The notes under the pieces were generated by a model. It worked only from the letters and a program-made list of their open reading frames with translations, searched no databases and was not told where the DNA came from. Of a stretch of 64,000 nucleotides of DNA, positions 7,998-19,600 are shown piece after piece. Both the position numbers and the translations under genes were made by a program. The stretch is from Elmis aenea. Taxonomy: Eukaryota; Arthropoda; Insecta; Coleoptera; Elmidae. The stretch lies in contig OX393578.1 in NCBI GenBank assembly GCA_947652605.1, positions 186,001 to 250,000 on the forward strand, written 5' to 3'. Within the stretch, counting starts at the first letter, position 1. Each line of letters begins with the position of its first letter.

Positions 7998-10900
7998 CCT
8001 TCATCTCCTTCATCTCCTCCTTCATCTCCTCCATCATCTCCTCCTTCATCTCCTCCTTCATCTCCTCCTTCATCTCCTCCTTCATCTGCTCCTTCATCTG
8101 CTCCTTCATCTGCTCCTTCATCTGCTCCTTCATATCCTCCTTCATCTACTTCATCTCCTCCTTCATCTCCTCCTTCATCTCCTCCTTCATCTCCTCCTTC
8201 ATCTCCTCCTTCATCTCCTCCTTCATCTCCTTCTTCATCTCCTCCTTCATCTCCTCCTTCATCTCCTGCTTCATCTCCTCCTTCATCTCCTCCTTCATCT
8301 CCTCCTTCGTCTCCTCTTTCATCTCCTCCTTCATCTCCTCCTTCATCTCCTCCTTCACCTCCTCCTTCATCTCCTACTTCATCTCCTCCTTCATCTCCTC
8401 CTTCATCTCCTCCTTCATCTCCTACTTCATTTCCTCCTTCATCTCCTCCTTCATCTCCTCCTTCATCTCCTCCTTCATCTCCTCCTTCATCTCCTCCTTC
8501 ATCTCCTCCTTCATCTCCTCCTTCATCTCCTCCTTCATCTCCATCTCCTCCTTCATCTCCTCCTTCATCTCTTTTTTCATCTCCTCCTTCATCTACTCCT
8601 TCATCTCCTCCTTCATCTCCTCCTTCATCTCCTCCTTCATCTCCTCCTTCATCTCCTCCTTCATCTCCTTCTTCATCTCCTCCTTCATCTCCTCCTTCAT
8701 CTCCTGCTTCATCTCCTCCTTCATCTCCTCCTTCATCTCCTCCTTCACCTCCTCCTTCATCTCCTACTTCATCTCCTCCTTCATCTCCTCCTTCATCTCC
8801 TACTTCATCTCCTCCTTCATCTCCTCCTTCATCTCCTCCTTCATCTCCTCCTTCATCTCCTCCTTGATCTCCTCCTTGATCTCCTCCTTCATCTCCTCCT
8901 TCATCTCCTCCTTCATCTCCTCCTTCATCTCCTCCTTCATCTCCTCCTTCATCTCCTCCTTCATCTCCTCCTTCATCTCCTCCTTCATCTCCTCCTTCAT
9001 CTCCTTCTTCATCTCCTCCTTCTTCTCCTCCTTCATCTCCTCCTTCATCTCCTCCTTCATCTCCTCCTTCATCTCCTCCTTCATCTCCTCCTTAATCTCC
9101 TCCTTCATCTCCTCCTTTATCTCCTCGTTCATCTCCTCCTTCATCTCCTCCTTCATCTCTTCCTTCATCTCCTCCTTCATCTCCTCCTTCATCTCCTGCT
9201 TCTTCTCCTGCTTTATCTCCTGCTTCATCTCCTGCTTTATCTCCTGCTTCATCTCCTCCTTCATCTCCTCCTTCATCTCCTCCTTCATCTCCTCCTTCAT
9301 CTCCTCCTTCATCTCCTCCTTTATCTCTTCCTTCATCTCCTCTTTCATCTCCTCCTTCATCTCCTCCTTCATCTCCTCCTTCATCTCCTCCTTTATCTCT
9401 TCCTTCATCTCCTCCTTCATCTCCTCCTTCATCTCCTCCTCCATCTCCTCCTTCATCTCCTCCTTCATCTCCTACATCTCCTCCTTCTTCTCCTCCTTCA
9501 TCTCCTCCTTTATCTCCTCCTTCATCTCCTCCATCTCCTCTATCTCCTCCTTGATCTCCTCCTTCATCTCCTTCTTCATCTCTTCCTTCATCTCCTCCTT
9601 GATCATCTCCTTCATCTCCTCCTTGATCATCTCCTTCATCTCCTCCTTCATCTCCTCCTTCATCTCCTCCTTCATCTCCTCCTTCATCTCCTTCTTCATC
9701 TTCTCCTTCATCTCCTCCTTTATCTCTTCGTTCATCTCCTCCTTCATCTCCTGCTTCTTCTCCTGCTTTATCTCCTGCTTCATCTCCTCCTTCATCTCCT
9801 TCTTCATCTTCTCCTTCATCTCCTCCTTTATCTCTTCGTTCATCTCCTCCTTCATCTCCTGCTTCTTCTCCTGCTTTATCTCCTCCTTCATCTCCTCCTT
9901 CATCTCCTCCTTCATCTCTTCCTTCATCTCCTCCTTCATCTCCTCCTTCATCTCCTGCTTCTTCTCCTGCTTTATCTCCTGCTTCATCTCCTGCTTTATC
10001 TCCTGCTTCATCTCCTCCTTCATCTCCTCCATCTCCTCCTTGATCTGTTCCTTCATCTCCTCCTTCATCTCTTCCTTCATCTCCTCCTTGATCATCTCCT
10101 TCATCTCCTCCTTCATCTCCTCCTTCATCTCCTCCTTCATCTCCTCCTTCATCTCTTCCTTCATCTCCTCCTTCATCTCCTCCTTCATCTCCTGCTTCTT
10201 CTCCTGCTATATCTCCTGCTTCATCTCCTGCTTTATCTCCTGCTTCATCTCCTCCTTCATCTCCTCCTTCATCTCCTCCTTCATCTCCTCCTTCATCTCC
10301 TCCTTCATCTCCTCCTTCATCTCCTCCTTTATCTCTTCCTTCATCTCCTCCTTCATCTCCTCCTTCATCTCCTCCTTCATCTCCTCCTTCATCTCCTTCA
10401 TCTCCTCCTTCATCTCCTCCTTGATCTCCTCCTTGATCTCCTCCTTCATCTCCTCCTTCATCTCCTCCTTCATCTCCTCCTTCATCTCCTCCTTCATCTC
10501 CTTCATCTCCTTCATCTCCTCCTTCATCTCCTCCTTCATCTCCTCCTTCATCCCCTCCTTCATCTCCTTCATCTCTTCCTTCTTCTCCTCCTACATCTCC
10601 TCCTTTATCTCCTCCTTCATCTCCTCCATCTCCTCCATCTCCTCCTTGATCTCCTCCTTCATCTCCTCCTTCATCTCTTCCTTCATCTCCTCCTTGATCA
10701 TCTCCTTCATCTCCTCCTTCATCTCCTCCTTTATCTCCTCCTTCATCTCCTCCTTCATTTCCTCCTTCATCTCCTGCTTCTTCTCCTGCTTTATCTCCTG
10801 CTTCATCTCCTGCTTTATCTCCTGCTTCATCTCCTCCTTCATCTCCTCATTTATCTCTTCGTTCATCTCCTCCTTCATCTCCTGCTTCTTCTCCTGCTTT

Positions 10901-11475
10901 ATCTCCTGCTTCATCTCCTGCTTTATCTCCTGCTTCATCTCCTCCTTCATCTCCTCCTTCATCTCCTCCTTTATCTCCTCCTTCATCTCCTCCTTCATCT
11001 CCTCCTTCATCTCCTCCTTCATCTCCTCCTTCATCTCCTCCTTCATCTCCTCCTTCATCTCCTCCTTCATCTCCTCCTTTATCTCCTCCTTCATCTCCTC
11101 CTTTATCTTTTCGTTCATCTCCTCCTTCATCTCCTGCTTCTTCTCCTGCTTTATCTCCTGCTTCATCTCCTGCTTTATCTCCTGCTTCATCTCCTCCTTC
11201 ATCTCCTTCTTCATCTCCTCTTTCATCTCCTCCTTCATCTCCTCCTTCATCTCCTCCTTCATCTCCTCCTTCATCTCCTCCTTTATCTCCTTCTTCATCT
11301 CCTCCTTCATCTCCTCCTTCATCTCCTCCTTCATGTCCTCCTTCATCTCCTCCTTCATCTTCTCCTTCATCTCCTCCTTCATCTCCTCCTTCATCTCCTT
11401 CATCTCCTCCTTCGTCTTTTCCTTCTTCTTCTCCTTCATCTCCTCCTTCATCTCGACCTTCTCCTTCATCTCCTT
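7998..11475. repeat. F array: 12-bp pyrimidine-rich minisatellite (CTCCTTCATCTC)n
   Basis: About 3.5 kb of a 12-bp unit with shortened 6- and 9-bp versions. The + strand is almost all C and T, with one A per unit and occasional G. Variants CTGCTT, CTTTAT and CTTGAT are clustered. Two + frames stay open for over 1170 codons, because no single substitution turns their codons (CTC, CTT, CAT, or ATC, TCC, TTC) into a stop. The - frame (Met-Lys-Glu-Glu repeats) is cut by stops at several places, including the CTACATCTCC near 9474 and 10591. I read this as non-coding. The strand asymmetry might allow triplex-type structures, though the regular A interrupts the pyrimidine run. Confidence 0.97.
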
Positions 11476-11479
11476 CTAC

Positions 11480-11640
11480 TGCAAATGGCTTCAAACTTCG
11501 TATACACATTATTTATGAGCGATTTAAGGATTATTAGGCAATAAATACGATTTTTAATTTTTCGTGAAAAATGGGAAAAGTGCAAGGGCTATATAGTCTT
11601 TGCACTTTTATCGACAAAAAAATCGATTTTCTTAAAACTA
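11480..11640. repeat. Divergent edge monomer of the G array
   Basis: The first monomer after the minisatellite differs from the rest: CTTCGTATAC, CATTATTTATG, GCGATTTAAGG and TTAGGCAATAAATACG. Its inverted repeat (11576-11587 against 11598-11609, CTTTGCACTTTT) has a single G-T type mismatch, whereas internal monomers have an A-C mismatch. Divergence at array edges is expected where homogenisation is weak. Confidence 0.85.
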
Positions 11641-11718
11641 CAGCAAATGGCTTTAAACTTCTTATACACGTTAGTTATGAGCGAATTAAGGATTATTAGC
11701 CCCTAAATACGATTTTTA

Positions 11719-11734
11719 ATTTTTCGCGAAAAAT
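11719..11734. other. 16-bp perfect palindrome ATTTTTCGCGAAAAAT (one example)
   Basis: Recurs in most 160-bp monomers. Some monomers have TTCGTGAA instead, a C-to-T change at a central CpG that breaks the symmetry. Confidence 0.9.
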
Positions 11735-11756
11735 GGGAAAAGTACAAGGGCTATAG

Positions 11757-14700
11757 TCTTTGCACTTTTTTCGACAAAAAAATCGATTTTTTTAAAACTA
11801 TAGCAAATGGCTTCAAACTTCTTAAACACGTTAGTTACGAGCAAGTTAAGGATTATTAGCCCCTAAATACGATTTTTAATTTTTCGCGAAAAATGGGAAA
11901 AGTACAAAGGCTATAGTCTTTGCACTTTTTTCGACAAAAAAATCGATTTTCTTAAAACAACAGCAAATGGCTTCAAACTTCTTATACACGTTAGTTACGA
12001 GCGAATTAAGGATTATTAGCCCCAAAATACGATTTTTAATTTTTCGTGAAAAATGGGAAAAGTACAAAGGCTATAGTCTTTGCACTTTTTTCGACAAAAA
12101 AATCGATTTTCTTAAAACTATAGCAAATGGCTTCAAACTTCTTAAACACGTTAGTTACGAGCTAGTTAAGGATTATTAGCCCCTAAATACGATTTTTAAT
12201 TTTTCGCGAAAAATGGGAAAAGTACAAAGGCTATTATAGTCTTTGCACTTTTTTCGACAAAAAAATCGATTTTCTTAAAACTACAGCAAATGGCTTCAAA
12301 CTTCTTATACACGTTAGTTACGAGCAAGTTAAGGATTATTAGCCCCTAAATACGATTTTTAATTTTTCGCGAAAAATGGGAAAAGTACAAAGGCTATAGT
12401 CTGCACTTTTTTCGACAAAAAAATCGATTTTCTTAAAACTACAGCAAATGGCTTCAAACTTCTTATACACGTTAGTTACGAGCAAGTTAAGGATTATTAG
12501 CCCCTAAATACGATTTTTAATTTTTCGCGAAAAATGGGAAAAGTACAAAGGCTATAGTCTTTGCACTTTTTTCGACAAAAAAATCGATTTTCTTAAAACA
12601 ACAGCAAATGGCTTCAAACTTCTTATACACGTTAGTTACGAGCGAATTAGGGATTATTAGCCCCAAAATACGATTTTTAATTTTTCGTGAAAAATGGGAA
12701 AAGTACAAAGGCTATAGTCTTTGCACTTTTTTCGACAAAAAAATCGATTTTCTTAAAACTATAGCAAATGGCTTCAAACTTCTTAAACACGTTAGTTACG
12801 AGCAAGTTAAGGATTATTAGCCCCTAAATACGATTTTTAATTTTTCGCGAAAAATGGGAAAAGTACAAAGGCTATAGTCTTTGCACTTTTTTCGACAAAA
12901 AAATCGATTTTCTTAAAACTACAGCAAATGGCTTCAAACTTCTTATACACGTTAGCTACGAGCAAGTTAAGGATTATTAGCCCCTAAATACGATTTTTAA
13001 TTTTTCGCGAAAAATGGGAAAAGTACAAAGGCTATAGTCTTTGCACTTTTTTCGACAAAAAAATCGATTTTCTTAAAACTACAGCAAATGGCTTCAAACT
13101 TCTTATACACGTTAGCTACGAGCAAGTTAAGGATTATTAGCCCCTAAATACGATTTTTAATTTTTCGCGAAAAATGGGAAAAGTACAAAGGCTATAGTCT
13201 GCACTTTTTTCGACAAAAAAATCAATTTTCTTAAAACTACAGCAAATGGCTTCAAACTTCTTATACACATTAGTTATGAGTGAATTAAGGATTATTAGCC
13301 CCTAAATACGATTTTTAATTTTTCGCGAAAAATGGGAAAAGTACAAAGGCTAATATAGTCTTTGCACTTTTTTCGACAAAAAAATCGATTTTCTTAAAAC
13401 TACAGCAAATGGCTTCAAACTTCTTATACACGTTAGTTACGAGCAAGTTAAGGATTATTAGCCCCTAAATACGATTTTTAATTTTTCGCGAAAAATGGGA
13501 AAAGTACAAAGGCTATAGTCTTTGCACTTTTTTCGACAAAAAAATCGATTTTCTTAAAACAACAGCAAATGGCTTCAAACTTCTTATACACGTTAGTTAC
13601 GAGCGAATTAGGGATTATTAGCCCCTAAATACGATTTTTAATTTTTCGCGAAAAATGGGAAAAGTACAAAGGCTATAGTCTTTGCACTTTTTTCGACAAA
13701 AAAATCGATTTTCTTAAAACAACAGCAAATGGCTTCAAACTTCTTATACACGTTAGTTACGAGCAAGTTAAGGATTATTAGCCCCTAAATACGATTTTTA
13801 ATTTTTCGCGAAAAATGGGAAAAGTACAAAGGCTATAGTCTGCACTTTTTTCGACAAAAAAATCGATTTTCTTAAAACTACAGCAAATGGCTTCAAACTT
13901 CTTATACACGTTAGTAACGAGCGAATTAAGGATTATTAGCCCCTAAATACGATTTTTAATTTTTCGTGAAAAATGGGAAAAGTACAAAGGCTTATAGTCT
14001 TTGCACTTTTTTCGACAAAAAAATCGATTTTCTTAAAACTATAGCAAATGGCTTCAAACTTCTTAAACACGTTAGTTACGAGCAAGTTAAGGATTATTAG
14101 CCCCTAAATACGATTTTTAATTTTTCGCGAAAAATGGGAAAAGTACAAAGGCTATAGTCTGCACTTTTTTCGACAAAAAAATCGATTTTCTTAAAACTAC
14201 AGCAAATGGCTTCAAACTTCTTATACACATTAGTTATGAGCGAATTAAGGATTATTAGCCCCTAAATACGATTTTTAATTTTTCGTGAAAAATGGGAAAA
14301 GTACAAAGGCTATAGTCTTTGCCCTTTTTTCGACAAAAAAATCGATTTTTTTAAAACTATAGCAAATAGCTTCAAACTTCTTAAACACGTTAGTTACGAG
14401 CAAGTTAAGGATTATTAGCCCCTAAATACGATTTTTAATTTTTCGCGAAAAATGGGAAAAGTACAAAGGCTATAGTCTGCACTTTTTTCGACAAAAAAAT
14501 CGATTTTCTTAAAACTACAGCAAATGGCTTCAAACTTCTTATACACGTTAGTTATGAGCGAATTAAGGATTATTAGCCCCTAAATACGATTTTTAATTTT
14601 TCGCGAAAAATGGGAAAAGTACAAAGGCTATAGTCTTTGCACTTTTTTCGACAAAAAAATCGATTTTCTTAAAACTACAGCAAATGGCTTTAAACTTCTT

Positions 14701-15429
14701 ATACAAGTTAGTTATGAGCGAATTAAGGATTATTAGCCCCTAAATACGATTTTTAATTTTTCGCGAAAAATGGGAAAAGTACAAAGGCTATAGTCTGCAC
14801 TTTTTTCGACAAAAAAATCGATTTTCTTAAAACTACAGCAAATGGCTTCAAACTTCTTATACAAGTTAGTTATGAGCGAATTAAGGATTATTAGCCCCTA
14901 AATACGATTTTTAATTTTTCGCGAAAAGTGGGAAAAGTACAAAGGCTATAGTCTTTGCACTTTTTTCGACAAAAAAATCGATTTTCTTAAAACTACAGCA
15001 AATGGCTTCAAACTTCTTATACAAGTTAGTTATGAGCGAATTAAGGATTATTAGCCCCTAAATACGATTTTTAATTTTTCGCGAAAAATGGGAAAAGTAC
15101 AAAGGCTATAGTCTTTGCACTTTTTTCGACAAAAAAATCGATTTTCTTAAAACTACAGCAAATGGCTTCAAACTTCTTATACACGTTAGTTACGAGCAAG
15201 TTAAGGATTATTAGCCCCTAAATACGATTTTTAATTTTTCGCGAAAAATGGGAAAAGTACAAAGGCTATAGTCTGCACTTTTTTCGACAAAAAAATCGAT
15301 TTTCTTAAAACTACAGCAAATGGCTTCAAACTTCTTATACACATTAGTTATGAGCGAATTAAGGATTATTAGCCCCTAAATACGATTTTTAATTTTTCGT
15401 GAAAAATGGGAAAAGTACAAAGGCTATAG
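11757..15429. repeat. First copy of 3673-bp, 23-monomer tandem duplication
   Basis: Marked monomers recur 3673 bp later, for example 11876 to 15549 and 12517 to 16190. The breakpoint cannot be placed exactly. It lies in the shared stretch from about 11755 to 11950, matching about 15430 to 15620. Confidence 0.9.
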
Positions 15430-18400
15430 TCTTTGCACTTTTTTCGACAAAAAAATCGATTTTTTTAAAACTATAGCAAATGGCTTCAAACTTCTTAAAC
15501 ACGTTAGTTACGAGCAAGTTAAGGATTATTAGCCCCTAAATACGATTTTTAATTTTTCGCGAAAAATGGGAAAAGTACAAAGGCTATAGTCTTTGCACTT
15601 TTTTCGACAAAAAAATCGATTTTCTTAAAACAACAGCAAATGGCTTCAAACTTCTTATACACGTTAGTTACGAGCGAATTAAGGATTATTAGCCCCAAAA
15701 TACGATTTTTAATTTTTCGTGAAAAATGGGAAAAGTACAAAGGCTATAGTCTTTGCACTTTTTTCGACAAAAAAATCGATTTTCTTAAAACTATAGCAAA
15801 TGGCTTCAAACTTCTTAAACACGTTAGTTACGAGCTAGTTAAGGATTATTAGCCCCTAAATACGATTTTTAATTTTTCGCGAAAAATGGGAAAAGTACAA
15901 AGGCTATTATAGTCTTTGCACTTTTTTCGACAAAAAAATCGATTTTCTTAAAACTACAGCAAATGGCTTCAAACTTCTTATACACGTTAGTTACGAGCAA
16001 GTTAAGGATTATTAGCCCCTAAATACGATTTTTAATTTTTCGCGAAAAATGGGAAAAGTACAAAGGCTATAGTCTGCACTTTTTTCGACAAAAAAATCGA
16101 TTTTCTTAAAACTACAGCAAATGGCTTCAAACTTCTTATACACGTTAGTTACGAGCAAGTTAAGGATTATTAGCCCCTAAATACGATTTTTAATTTTTCG
16201 CGAAAAATGGGAAAAGTACAAAGGCTATAGTCTTTGCACTTTTTTCGACAAAAAAATCGATTTTCTTAAAACAACAGCAAATGGCTTCAAACTTCTTATA
16301 CACGTTAGTTACGAGCGAATTAGGGATTATTAGCCCCAAAATACGATTTTTAATTTTTCGTGAAAAATGGGAAAAGTACAAAGGCTATAGTCTTTGCACT
16401 TTTTTCGACAAAAAAATCGATTTTCTTAAAACTATAGCAAATGGCTTCAAACTTCTTAAACACGTTAGTTACGAGCAAGTTAAGGATTATTAGCCCCTAA
16501 ATACGATTTTTAATTTTTCGCGAAAAATGGGAAAAGTACAAAGGCTATAGTCTTTGCACTTTTTTCGACAAAAAAATCGATTTTCTTAAAACTACAGCAA
16601 ATGGCTTCAAACTTCTTATACACGTTAGCTACGAGCAAGTTAAGGATTATTAGCCCCTAAATACGATTTTTAATTTTTCGCGAAAAATGGGAAAAGTACA
16701 AAGGCTATAGTCTTTGCACTTTTTTCGACAAAAAAATCGATTTTCTTAAAACTACAGCAAATGGCTTCAAACTTCTTATACACGTTAGCTACGAGCAAGT
16801 TAAGGATTATTAGCCCCTAAATACGATTTTTAATTTTTCGCGAAAAATGGGAAAAGTACAAAGGCTATAGTCTGCACTTTTTTCGACAAAAAAATCAATT
16901 TTCTTAAAACTACAGCAAATGGCTTCAAACTTCTTATACACATTAGTTATGAGTGAATTAAGGATTATTAGCCCCTAAATACGATTTTTAATTTTTCGCG
17001 AAAAATGGGAAAAGTACAAAGGCTAATATAGTCTTTGCACTTTTTTCGACAAAAAAATCGATTTTCTTAAAACTACAGCAAATGGCTTCAAACTTCTTAT
17101 ACACGTTAGTTACGAGCAAGTTAAGGATTATTAGCCCCTAAATACGATTTTTAATTTTTCGCGAAAAATGGGAAAAGTACAAAGGCTATAGTCTTTGCAC
17201 TTTTTTCGACAAAAAAATCGATTTTCTTAAAACAACAGCAAATGGCTTCAAACTTCTTATACACGTTAGTTACGAGCGAATTAGGGATTATTAGCCCCTA
17301 AATACGATTTTTAATTTTTCGCGAAAAATGGGAAAAGTACAAAGGCTATAGTCTTTGCACTTTTTTCGACAAAAAAATCGATTTTCTTAAAACAACAGCA
17401 AATGGCTTCAAACTTCTTATACACGTTAGTTACGAGCAAGTTAAGGATTATTAGCCCCTAAATACGATTTTTAATTTTTCGCGAAAAATGGGAAAAGTAC
17501 AAAGGCTATAGTCTGCACTTTTTTCGACAAAAAAATCGATTTTCTTAAAACTACAGCAAATGGCTTCAAACTTCTTATACACGTTAGTAACGAGCGAATT
17601 AAGGATTATTAGCCCCTAAATACGATTTTTAATTTTTCGTGAAAAATGGGAAAAGTACAAAGGCTTATAGTCTTTGCACTTTTTTCGACAAAAAAATCGA
17701 TTTTCTTAAAACTATAGCAAATGGCTTCAAACTTCTTAAACACGTTAGTTACGAGCAAGTTAAGGATTATTAGCCCCTAAATACGATTTTTAATTTTTCG
17801 CGAAAAATGGGAAAAGTACAAAGGCTATAGTCTGCACTTTTTTCGACAAAAAAATCGATTTTCTTAAAACTACAGCAAATGGCTTCAAACTTCTTATACA
17901 CATTAGTTATGAGCGAATTAAGGATTATTAGCCCCTAAATACGATTTTTAATTTTTCGTGAAAAATGGGAAAAGTACAAAGGCTATAGTCTTTGCCCTTT
18001 TTTCGACAAAAAAATCGATTTTTTTAAAACTATAGCAAATAGCTTCAAACTTCTTAAACACGTTAGTTACGAGCAAGTTAAGGATTATTAGCCCCTAAAT
18101 ACGATTTTTAATTTTTCGCGAAAAATGGGAAAAGTACAAAGGCTATAGTCTGCACTTTTTTCGACAAAAAAATCGATTTTCTTAAAACTACAGCAAATGG
18201 CTTCAAACTTCTTATACACGTTAGTTATGAGCGAATTAAGGATTATTAGCCCCTAAATACGATTTTTAATTTTTCGCGAAAAATGGGAAAAGTACAAAGG
18301 CTATAGTCTTTGCACTTTTTTCGACAAAAAAATCGATTTTCTTAAAACTACAGCAAATGGCTTTAAACTTCTTATACAAGTTAGTTATGAGCGAATTAAG

Positions 18401-19102
18401 GATTATTAGCCCCTAAATACGATTTTTAATTTTTCGCGAAAAATGGGAAAAGTACAAAGGCTATAGTCTGCACTTTTTTCGACAAAAAAATCGATTTTCT
18501 TAAAACTACAGCAAATGGCTTCAAACTTCTTATACAAGTTAGTTATGAGCGAATTAAGGATTATTAGCCCCTAAATACGATTTTTAATTTTTCGCGAAAA
18601 GTGGGAAAAGTACAAAGGCTATAGTCTTTGCACTTTTTTCGACAAAAAAATCGATTTTCTTAAAACTACAGCAAATGGCTTCAAACTTCTTATACAAGTT
18701 AGTTATGAGCGAATTAAGGATTATTAGCCCCTAAATACGATTTTTAATTTTTCGCGAAAAATGGGAAAAGTACAAAGGCTATAGTCTTTGCACTTTTTTC
18801 GACAAAAAAATCGATTTTCTTAAAACTACAGCAAATGGCTTCAAACTTCTTATACACGTTAGTTACGAGCAAGTTAAGGATTATTAGCCCCTAAATACGA
18901 TTTTTAATTTTTCGCGAAAAATGGGAAAAGTACAAAGGCTATAGTCTGCACTTTTTTCGACAAAAAAATCGATTTTCTTAAAACTACAGCAAATGGCTTC
19001 AAACTTCTTATACACATTAGTTATGAGCGAATTAAGGATTATTAGCCCCTAAATACGATTTTTAATTTTTCGTGAAAAATGGGAAAAGTACAAAGGCTAT
19101 AG
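15430..19102. repeat. Second copy of 3673-bp, 23-monomer duplication
   Basis: Repeats the monomer order of the first copy, including rare variants such as AGCAAATAGCTTC, GTCTTTGCCCTTTT and ATCAATTTTC. Copy 3 has this segment once. Confidence 0.9.
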
Positions 19103-19536
19103 TCTTTGCACTTTTTTCGACAAAAAAATCGATTTTTTTAAAACTATAGCAAATGGCTTCAAACTTCTTAAACACGTTAGTTACGAGCAAGTTAAGGATT
19201 ATTAGCCCCTAAATACGATTTTTAATTTTTCGCGAAAAATGGGAAAAGTACAAAGGCTATAGTCTTTGCACTTTTTTCGACAAAAAAATCGATTTTCTTA
19301 AAACTACAGCAAATGGCTTTAAACTTCTTATACAAGTTAGTTATGAGCGAATAAAAAATCGATTTTTTTAAAACTATAGCAAATGGCTTCAAACTTCTTA
19401 AACACGTTAGTTACGAGCAAGTTAAGGATTATTAGCCCCTAAATACGATTTTTAATTTTTCGCGAAAAATGGGAAAAGTACAAAGGCTATAGTCTTTGCA
19501 CTTTTTTCGACAAAAAAATCGATTTTCTTAAAACTA

Positions 19537-19600
19537 CCCTCGGACCCTCGGACCCTCGGACCCTCGGACTCTCGGACTCTCGGACTCTTGGACCCTCGGT
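19537..19600. repeat. (CCCTCGGA)8 tract, copy 2
   Basis: Same eight units as at 491-554, again directly after CTTAAAACTA of the satellite. Confidence 0.95.

Larger units (their letters stand above)
491..19536. repeat. Higher-order repeat, copy 1 (19046 bp)
   Basis: This is the first full copy. Order: 8-mer tract 491-554, left fragment 555-763, 36-bp minisatellites and C/D blocks 764-5573, E block 5574-7997, 12-bp minisatellite 7998-11475, 160-bp satellite 11476-19536. It is longer than copy 3 by exactly 3673 bp, and the whole excess is an internal tandem duplication of the 160-bp array. Up to about 12.8 kb every landmark lies 34690 bp before its counterpart in copy 3. Confidence 0.97.
11476..19536. 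repeat. G array, copy 1: about 50 monomers of 160-bp AT-rich satellite
   Basis: Monomer landmarks in order: GCAAATGGCTTCAAAC, CACGTTAGTTACGAGC, GGATTATTAGCCCC, TTTTTCGCGAAAAATGGG, GGCTATAGTCTTTGCAC and GACAAAAAAATCGAT. Length variants lack TTT (GTCTGCAC) or add 2-3 bp (GCTATTATAGTC, GCTAATATAGTC). Frames of 63-70 codons recur once per monomer group and are repeat shadows. The array contains the 3673-bp duplication described separately. Confidence 0.97.

Noticed and set aside
8800..11469. Minus-strand Met-Lys-Glu-Glu frames that look like charged coiled coils
   Set aside because: Interrupted by several stops, with starts at any ATG of the repeat; antisense shadow of the same minisatellite.
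491..11475. Composite as an autonomous transposon
   Set aside because: No terminal inverted repeats, no transposase, integrase or reverse transcriptase frame; only a 4-bp flanking repeat. Kept as an insertion hypothesis only.
7987..11544. Open frames of 1185 and 1175 codons in the 12-bp array (also 27033-31019, 42677-46234, 58050-61631)
   Set aside because: Leu-Leu-His and Ile-Ser-Ser-Phe repeats forced by a 12-bp period. Two frames are open at once, the codons are immune to one-step stops, and the frames end in satellite sequence.
11876..12820. 63- and 70-codon frames in the 160-bp satellite
   Set aside because: They recur only where particular monomer variants follow each other and overlap on opposite strands; no sign of coding.
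11476..19536. CENP-B box in the 160-bp satellite
   Set aside because: I found no match to the TTCG...CGGGA pattern; the dyads present are different sequences.
491..19536. rDNA intergenic spacer
   Set aside because: A full period of 15-19 kb is seen four times with no rRNA gene in any of them.
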